A stretch of DNA of 64,000 nt from Oryzibacter oryziterrae (lineage in GTDB: Bacteria; Pseudomonadota; Alphaproteobacteria; Rhizobiales; Pleomorphomonadaceae): contig NZ_JAKJIC010000003.1 of assembly GCF_021864535.1 (NCBI RefSeq), forward strand, positions 235,941 through 299,940. Reading direction: 5' to 3'. How positions within the stretch are numbered: the stretch's first letter is position 1; each line of letters starts with the position of its first letter. Position numbers and translations under genes: made by a program. The notes under the pieces were generated by a model. The model was not told the DNA's origin, searched no databases, and saw nothing but the letters and a program-made list of their open reading frames with translations. Below, piece after piece: positions 58,703 through 64,000 of the stretch.

Positions 58703-59113
58703 ATGGACTTCCTAAAGACGCTGATGATCTCCTCCGCCGGGCTCAAGGTTCAGAACGGGCGCATGCGGATCATCGCCGAAAACCTTGCCAACTCGGACTC
58801 GGTGGCCGCGGGGCCGGGGCAGGATCCCTATCGCCGCAAGATCCCGACCGTGACGTCGAGCTTCGACAAGGAGCTTGGAGCGGAAGTGGTCAGGCTCGGC
58901 AAGGTGGCGCGCGACGAGAGCGATTTTGAAAGCCGCTATGAGCCCGGCAACCCAGCCGCCGATGGCTCCGGCATGGTCAAGTATCCCAATGTCCAGCCAC
59001 TGGTCGAGATGGTCGACATGCAGAGTGCCCAGCGCACCTACGAGGCCAATCTGAACGTGGTCAGCACGACGCGTTCGATGCTTCAGCGCACCGTGGACAT
59101 TCTCAAGGGCTGA
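58703..59113 (+). CDS. flgC: Flagellar proximal rod protein FlgC
   Basis: A 136-residue rod subunit. MDFLKTLMISSAGLKVQNGR with MRIIAENLANSDS is the axial motif. YPNVQPLVEMVDMQSAQRTY and NLNVVSTTRSMLQRTVDIL are the FlgC C-terminus. ACAGGAGCGGT precedes ATG 58703. It follows flgB by 36 bp. Confidence 0.95.
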   Translation: MDFLKTLMISSAGLKVQNGRMRIIAENLANSDSVAAGPGQDPYRRKIPTVTSSFDKELGAEVVRLGKVARDESDFESRYEPGNPAADGSGMVKYPNVQPLVEMVDMQSAQRTYEANLNVVSTTRSMLQRTVDILKG

Positions 59114-59157
59114 TCTCGCAGAGCGGCGACAATAACAACAGGACGGGCGGATAGACC

Positions 59158-59487
59158 ATGGCTCTCACGACGGCACTCAACGCGGCAAGTGTGTATGGCG
59201 CCATGTCGCGTCTGGCGAATCGAGCGCAGTCCGTGCAGACTCAGGCCGGTGGCAGCGGTGAAAGCGGCGGTCTCGATTTCGGCAACATGCTCAGGGATCA
59301 GGTGAAGTCGGTTGTGGCCCAGGGCAATGCGTCCGAGGCCAAGCAGGCGGGACTGATGGCAGGCAAGGCCGATCTCGTCGACGTGGTGACCGCTGTTTCG
59401 GAAACGGAAGTGGCACTCGATACGATGGTGTCGGTGCGCGATCGCGTGATCTCAGCCTATGAAGAGATCATGCGCATGCCGATCTGA
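59158..59487 (+). CDS. fliE: Flagellar hook-basal body complex protein FliE
   Basis: A 109-residue adapter between MS ring and rod. The C-terminal VSETEVALDTMVSVRDRVIS with AYEEIMRMPI is the FliE signature; the N-terminal half is variable, as in other FliE proteins. AGGACGGGCGG lies upstream of ATG 59158. It is 44 bp from flgC. Confidence 0.93.
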   Translation: MALTTALNAASVYGAMSRLANRAQSVQTQAGGSGESGGLDFGNMLRDQVKSVVAQGNASEAKQAGLMAGKADLVDVVTAVSETEVALDTMVSVRDRVISAYEEIMRMPI

Positions 59488-59532
59488 CGGCGACGTCCGG
59501 TCGGCGCGGCAGCTTGCTTGTGGAGCGCGATC

Positions 59533-59796
59533 ATGACCGGCGCGGAAGTTCTCGATATCGCCCGCGACGCCATCTGGGTGACGGTGAAGATCGCCGCGCC
59601 GACCATGCTTGTCGGCCTTGTTGTCGGTCTGGTGGTGGCGCTGTTCCAGGCGCTGACGCAGATCCAGGAACAGACACTGGCCTTCATCCCGAAGATCCTT
59701 TCCATCTTTCTTGTCTTGCTGTTGACGCTGCCCTTCATGGCGGACGCCATCAACGGCTTCATGCTGCGCATTTCCGAGCGGATTATTTCCGGATGA
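59533..59796 (+). CDS. fliQ: Flagellar export gate protein FliQ
   Basis: An 87-residue protein with two membrane segments (about 16-38 and 50-73), as expected for the FliP-Q-R gate. MTGAEVLDIARDAIWVTVKI, PTMLVGLVVGLVVALFQALT and QIQEQTLAFIPKILSIFLVL are typical. ATG 59533 has GGAG seven bases upstream; the TTG 59518 frame adds five residues. Its stop overlaps the fliR start (ATGA). Confidence 0.96.
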   Translation: MTGAEVLDIARDAIWVTVKIAAPTMLVGLVVGLVVALFQALTQIQEQTLAFIPKILSIFLVLLLTLPFMADAINGFMLRISERIISG

Positions 59797-60557
59797 TCGT
59801 CCACGTCCTCCCTGATGTGACGGTGCTGTTCCTGCTGCTGTTTGCGCGCATCGGGTCGATGGTGATGCTGATGCCGGGCGTCGGCGAGCAGACGATTTCG
59901 GCGACCATCCGCCTAGCCTTTGCGCTGCTGCTGACGCTGATCCTCTATCCGGTGGAGGCGCGGACGCTGCCGGCGGGACTGTCGGACGACATGAACCGCA
60001 TGCTGGTGGCGATGATCTGGGAAATCATGATCGGGCTCGGGCTCGGGCTGCTGGCGCGCCTGCTTCTGTCGGTGGCGCAGATCGCCGGTACGACGATCGC
60101 GTCGGCGATCGGTCTCGGTTTTGCCCAAAGCGTTGACCCGACCATGGGCCAGCAGGGTGCCATTCTCTCGTCCTTCCTGAGCGTGGTGGGCGTGACGCTG
60201 ATCTTTGCGACCGACCTGCACCATGTGGCCATCGCCGGCATCGCGGGCAGCTACAAGCTGTTCCCGCCCGGCGAAATGATCCCGCTCGGCGACTTCCGCG
60301 ATGCGGCCATCATGACCATTGCCGACAGTTTCAAGGTCGGCATCCAGATCTCGGCGCCGTTCCTGGTCTTTGCGCTGGTCTTCAACCTGGGGCTCGGCGT
60401 GCTGCAGAAGCTGATGCCGCAGTTCCAGGTGTTCTTCATGGCGATGCCGGTGACCATCATGCTCGGCCTCGTTTTCTTCGCCTTTCTCATCGGCACCATC
60501 ATGAGCCTCTACGAGGGCCATGTTGAAACGGGGCTGATGCGGCTGGTTCCGAACTGA
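59793..60557 (+). CDS. fliR: Flagellar export gate protein FliR
   Basis: A 254-residue integral membrane protein with six hydrophobic segments. LLFARIGSMVMLMPGVGEQT, AGTTIASAIGLGFAQSVDPT and LGVLQKLMPQFQVFFMAMPV are FliR motifs. It overlaps fliQ by 4 bp and is 13 bp before flhB. A longer in-frame upstream start (59514) runs over fliQ and is not supported. Confidence 0.96.
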   Translation: MIVHVLPDVTVLFLLLFARIGSMVMLMPGVGEQTISATIRLAFALLLTLILYPVEARTLPAGLSDDMNRMLVAMIWEIMIGLGLGLLARLLLSVAQIAGTTIASAIGLGFAQSVDPTMGQQGAILSSFLSVVGVTLIFATDLHHVAIAGIAGSYKLFPPGEMIPLGDFRDAAIMTIADSFKVGIQISAPFLVFALVFNLGLGVLQKLMPQFQVFFMAMPVTIMLGLVFFAFLIGTIMSLYEGHVETGLMRLVPN

Positions 60558-60570
60558 GGGGTTCGAAACC

Positions 60571-61647
60571 ATGGCCGAAGAAGGCGACGACAGCGACAAG
60601 ACGGAAGAACCAACCCAGCGAAGGCTGCAACAGGCGCACGAACAGGGCGACGTTGTCCGAAGTCTCGAAGTGAGCACCTTTTTCACGCTCGCGGGCGTGG
60701 CGGTGGTCGTCGGGATGGTCGGGCAGGGGACCATACATTCGATGTTCGCGCCCTTGCGGGGGCTCATCGAACATGCCGCCGACCTGTCGATGGATGGCGG
60801 AGGCCTTCGGCGGCTCTATCTCGCAATCGGTGGCGCCATCGGCATCGGCATAGCCATCCCGCTGGCGGTGATGGCGGTGGTGGCGATCGCCGGCCATCTC
60901 GTCCAGCATCGCATGGTGTTCTCGGCGGACAGCCTGATCCCGCGCCTGTCCAAGGTATCGCCGCTGGCGGGGTTCAAGCGGCTGTTCTCGGTGGACAGCC
61001 TGATCAACTTCCTGCGCGGCATGCTCAAGGTCGCCGTGCTCGGCGCGGTGATGACCTATGTGCTCTGGCCGGAGCGCAATCGGCTGGACCAGCTGATCAC
61101 CATCGACATCTCGCAGATGCTGTCGGTGGCGCAGGCGGTGTCGATGAAGATGCTCTATGCCATGCTGGCGATCATGTTCCTGATCGCCGTGCTGGACTAT
61201 GCCTGGGCGCGCTGGCGCTGGATGCAGAGGCACAGGATGTCGCTGCAAGAGGTGAAGGACGAGCACAAGCAGATCGAAGGCGATCCGACCGTCAAGGGCA
61301 AGCTCAAGGCTCTGCGCATGGAGCGGGCCCGCAATCGCATGATGGCCAATGTGCCGAAGGCGACGGTGGTGGTGACCAACCCGACGCATTATGCGGTGGC
61401 CTTGAAATATGACGAGGGCATGCAGGCACCGGTCTGCGTTGCCAAGGGCGTCGACGAAGTGGCCCTTCGCATTCGCGAGATCGCAAAGGGCGCCGACGTG
61501 CCGGTGGTGGAGAATCCGCCGCTGGCCCGAACGCTCTATGCCTCGGTGGAACTCGATCAGATGGTGCCGGCCCAGCATTACAAGGCAGTGGCGCAACTCA
61601 TCGGTTACGTGCTCAATCTCAAGAAGAAGGCGGCCTGGCGGAACTAG
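60571..61647 (+). CDS. flhB: Flagellar export switch protein FlhB
   Basis: A 358-residue protein with four membrane segments and a cytoplasmic domain that autocleaves. The NPTH cleavage motif is at N270-P271-T272-H273 (TVVVTNPTHYAVALKY). DKTEEPTQRRLQQAHEQGDV at the N-terminus and VPVVENPPLARTLYASVELD near the C-terminus are diagnostic. It is the last gene of its operon; a 279-bp gap without a supported gene separates it from cckA. Confidence 0.96.
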   Translation: MAEEGDDSDKTEEPTQRRLQQAHEQGDVVRSLEVSTFFTLAGVAVVVGMVGQGTIHSMFAPLRGLIEHAADLSMDGGGLRRLYLAIGGAIGIGIAIPLAVMAVVAIAGHLVQHRMVFSADSLIPRLSKVSPLAGFKRLFSVDSLINFLRGMLKVAVLGAVMTYVLWPERNRLDQLITIDISQMLSVAQAVSMKMLYAMLAIMFLIAVLDYAWARWRWMQRHRMSLQEVKDEHKQIEGDPTVKGKLKALRMERARNRMMANVPKATVVVTNPTHYAVALKYDEGMQAPVCVAKGVDEVALRIREIAKGADVPVVENPPLARTLYASVELDQMVPAQHYKAVAQLIGYVLNLKKKAAWRN

Positions 61648-61926
61648 GTTGGGCGCGACAGTGCATGACGGGCGGTCAACAGCCGGAAGGCGACGGGGTG
61701 GCAGTCCCGGTGTCAAAAGCTGCCAAAAGCGGCAGCCGGGGTGTTCTCATCGCAGCGAATGGGTGACAAGCCCCTGCAAAACTTCAAAAAAGCCCCGTGT
61801 GTCATTTGCCTCGGCCCGGTTGATTGTTAATGATTGACCGTTGACAACTCCGATTCTCATCTTGCGCGCTTTCGGTCGCCCTGCATGACGTCGGAATCGC
61901 GATTTGGCAGGCGAGGCGAGCGCGGG

Positions 61927-64000
61927 ATGACTGAAAACGAGTCGGCACCCTCGGTGGAGACACCGATCGTCGATCGAACGGAGCGGGGCGGCAACGTCGG
62001 GCTCGTTGTGGCGCTTGCGCTGTCGTTGGTGCTGGCAGCGGCGGTCTTTGCGGTGCTCGATCGGTCATCGGCGGAGCCCTATGTGCTCGGGCTCCTCGGG
62101 CTCCTTGCCGTCGTTGGCGTGTTCTCCCTGTTTGCTGCGGCCATCGGGCTCATTCGGCTTGGCGCGCGTGGCGAGAACCAGAACGCCCTTTCCAAGCGCT
62201 TCCTCGACACGATGACGGATGGTGTCTGCGTCACCGATCCGGAAGGGCGCATCGTCTATGCCAATGCCGCCTATGGCCGGCTGATCCGCGCCGAAGCGGC
62301 GACGGATGTGCGGACGGTCGAGCGGGTGTTTTCCGGCGATCCCGATGCGGCGGACGTGATCTTCCGTCTGGCGCAGGCCTCGCGCGAAGGGCGGCGGGCG
62401 ACGGAGGAGGTGCGCGTTGCACATGCCCTCGGCCGCAGTGACGGGCCGGCGCGCTGGTATCGCATCCGCGTCCGGCCGCTGCCGGGACTGGCGACGCCGC
62501 TCAATGTCTGGCAGGTGGCCGACGTCACCCGCGATCGCGACGAACAGGAAGACAGTTTCCAGGCGTTGCAACGGGCGGTGAACTTCCTCGACCACGCGCC
62601 GGCCGGCTTCTTCTCGGCCAATGCGCTGGGGCGTGTGGTCTACATGAACGCGACGCTGGCCGATTGGCTCGGCTATGATCTTGCCGAGTTCGAGCCGGGC
62701 GTGCTGGCACTCAAGGATATCCTGCTCGGCGACGGTACGGCGCTGCTCGACGGGGTGCGCGGGGCGTCGGGCGAGGTGAAGACCGGCATGGTCGACCTCG
62801 ACCTCATCAAGCGCAACGGCCAGAGCATGCCGGCGCGCATCATCCACCGGGTGCCGGTGGGGGTGGACGGCGACATCGGCGACAGCCGGACGCTGGTGCT
62901 CAATCGATCGCCGGGCGAGGACATTTCGGAGTCGCTGCGGGCGGCCGAGGTGCGCTTCACGCGTTTCTTCAATAATACACCGGTGGCGATCGCCTCGGTG
63001 GACAAGGACGGCCGCATCGGCCGCAACAATGCGCCGTTCATGCGCCTGTTCGGGGCCTTCGTGAAGCCGGACGCCACGGCGCCGCGCGGGCGGCTGACCG
63101 ACGTGGTCGCAGAGCGCGACCGGCCGGCGATCTCCGAGGCGGTCAAGTCTGCTGTCACCGGGCAGGGCAATATTTCGGGCATCGACGTGTCGCTGCCGGA
63201 CGACAAGGGGCGCTCGGCGCGCTTCTTCGTGTCGACGGTGGAAGAGGGGGCTGGCGACGGCGAGGTGGCCGTGGTCTACGCGCTCGATACCACCGAGCAG
63301 CGGGCGCTGGAGGCGCAGTTTGCGCAAGGCCAGAAGATGCAGGCGGTGGGACAGCTCGCCGGCGGTGTGGCGCATGACTTCAACAATGTGCTGACCGCGA
63401 TCATCGGCTTCTCGGACCTGCTGCTGTCGAGCCACAGGCCGACCGATCCATCCTTCCAGGACATCATGAACATCAAGCAGAATGCCAACCGCGCGGCGGG
63501 TCTTGTCCGCCAGCTGCTGGCCTTCTCGCGCCGCCAGACACTGCGGCCGCAGGTGCTGAACCTGTCGGACGTGCTGGCGGACCTGTCGATCCTGCTCGGC
63601 CGTCTCCTCGGCGAGAAGGTTCAGTTGAGGGTGGTGCATGGCCGCGACCTCTGGACCGTGATGGCCGACCTCAACCAGTTCGAGCAGGTGGTGATCAATC
63701 TGGCGGTGAACGCCCGCGACGCCATGCACGAGGCCGGCAAGCTGGAGATTCGCACCTCCAACGTGACGCACGCCGAGGCGGAAAAGCTCACCTACAAGGG
63801 CATGCCGGCGGCCGACTATGTGCTGATCGAGGTGGAGGATACCGGTACCGGCATGCCGCCGGAGATCATGGAAAAGATCTTCGAGCCGTTCTTCTCGACC
63901 AAGGAAGTGGGCAAGGGCACCGGCCTTGGCCTGTCGACGGTCTATGGCATCGTCAAGCAGACCGGCGGCTATATCTATCCGGAATCCGAGGTGGGGGTGG
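61927..64000 (+). CDS. cckA: Cell-cycle hybrid histidine kinase CckA, 3' end outside window
   Basis: An open frame from ATG 61927 to the window edge gives 691 residues. Two membrane segments lie at about 24-44 and 53-75, then three PAS-like regions (about 85-190, 205-325 and 340-460), the H-box with phosphoacceptor H483 ([17 protein letters not shown]), then the catalytic domain: N box [30 protein letters not shown] and [13 protein letters not shown]. The receiver domain is outside the window. CckA feeds phosphate through ChpT to CtrA, whose boxes are frequent here. An ORF finder requiring a stop would miss it. Confidence 0.93.
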   Translation, partial: MTENESAPSVETPIVDRTERGGNVGLVVALALSLVLAAAVFAVLDRSSAEPYVLGLLGLLAVVGVFSLFAAAIGLIRLGARGENQNALSKRFLDTMTDGVCVTDPEGRIVYANAAYGRLIRAEAATDVRTVERVFSGDPDAADVIFRLAQASREGRRATEEVRVAHALGRSDGPARWYRIRVRPLPGLATPLNVWQVADVTRDRDEQEDSFQALQRAVNFLDHAPAGFFSANALGRVVYMNATLADWLGYDLAEFEPGVLALKDILLGDGTALLDGVRGASGEVKTGMVDLDLIKRNGQSMPARIIHRVPVGVDGDIGDSRTLVLNRSPGEDISESLRAAEVRFTRFFNNTPVAIASVDKDGRIGRNNAPFMRLFGAFVKPDATAPRGRLTDVVAERDRPAISEAVKSAVTGQGNISGIDVSLPDDKGRSARFFVSTVEEGAGDGEVAVVYALDTTEQRALEAQFAQGQKMQAVGQLAGGVAHDFNNVLTAIIGFSDLLLSSHRPTDPSFQDIMNIKQNANRAAGLVRQLLAFSRRQTLRPQVLNLSDVLADLSILLGRLLGEKVQLRVVHGRDLWTVMADLNQFEQVVINLAVNARDAMHEAGKLEIRTSNVTHAEAEKLTYKGMPAADYVLIEVEDTGTGMPPEIMEKIFEPFFSTKEVGKGTGLGLSTVYGIVKQTGGYIYPESEVGV

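Noticed and set aside
1..64000. tRNA, rRNA, CRISPR, insertion sequence, prophage
   Set aside because: No T-loop consensus with paired arms, no spaced direct repeats, no transposase, integrase or terminal inverted repeats were recognised on either strand.

Overview
The window is a GC-rich, gene-dense bacterial chromosome segment that fits an alphaproteobacterium of the order Hyphomicrobiales (Rhizobiales), probably outside the Rhizobiaceae. The evidence is a set of lineage markers in one stretch: FlaF, FlbT and FliX, a CckA hybrid kinase next to flhB, a 2121-residue coiled-coil protein resembling the Growth Pole Ring protein (GPR/RgsE) of Agrobacterium and Sinorhizobium, an adrenodoxin-type ferredoxin, a DksA of the alphaproteobacterial type, and several perfect CtrA boxes (TTAA-N7-TTAA). 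No rRNA, tRNA, CRISPR array, insertion sequence or prophage was seen, so this is core chromosome with one variable glycan cluster.

Layout. 1-5.2 kb: the start of a dipeptide epimerase gene (minus), then a four-gene MCE/Mla lipid-transport operon (permease with STAS-like N-terminus, ATPase, MCE protein, lipoprotein). 5.4-5.9 kb: a small secreted repeat protein under a 28-bp palindromic element. 6.0-12.4 kb: the giant GPR-like gene (minus). 13-21.5 kb: Hpt protein, ferredoxin, glutamine synthetase-family enzyme, SixA-like phosphatase, a secreted collagen-like protein with a CBM5/12-like segment, a LysR regulator divergent from a small DUF1127-like gene, and a YcjX/YcjF pair. 21.5-31.1 kb: flgE, flgK, flgL facing three flagellin genes with flbT and flaF. 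31.4-39.9 kb: a glycan cluster inside the flagellar locus, comprising four tandem GT-A-like genes behind a CtrA box, a family 2 glycosyltransferase, and a divergent four-gene cassette (CDP-glycerol-phosphotransferase-like, methyltransferase, HAD phosphatase, nucleotidyltransferase). 40-61.6 kb: FlaG-like, FlgN-like, rod-binding protein, flgI, fliX, dksA, flgH-flgA-flgG-flgF, fliL-fliM-DUF6468-like-MotE-like-large TPR protein, fliP, fliO, and flgB-flgC-fliE-fliQ-fliR-flhB. 61.9 kb to the end: cckA, cut by the window edge.

How it works together. Four flagellar control regions (flgE, flgI|fliX, flgF|fliL, fliO|flgB) share a recurrent element, CCGGCA-N5-TGCCGG or a close variant, placed 71-96 bp upstream of a sigma-54-type -24/-12 promoter and next to a CtrA box or near-box. 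This looks like a Caulobacter-type CtrA/FlbD/FliX/sigma-54 hierarchy, and CckA, the kinase at the head of the CtrA phosphorelay, is encoded at the end of the same cluster. A CtrA box also precedes the GT-A array and another lies upstream of the GPR-like gene, suggesting that surface glycan synthesis and polar growth are tied to the same cell-cycle program. fliF, fliG, fliN, motA/B and flhA are not in the window. The most unusual content is the CtrA-linked glycosyltransferase array with its neighbouring cassette, the shared flagellar palindrome, and the collagen-like secreted protein.
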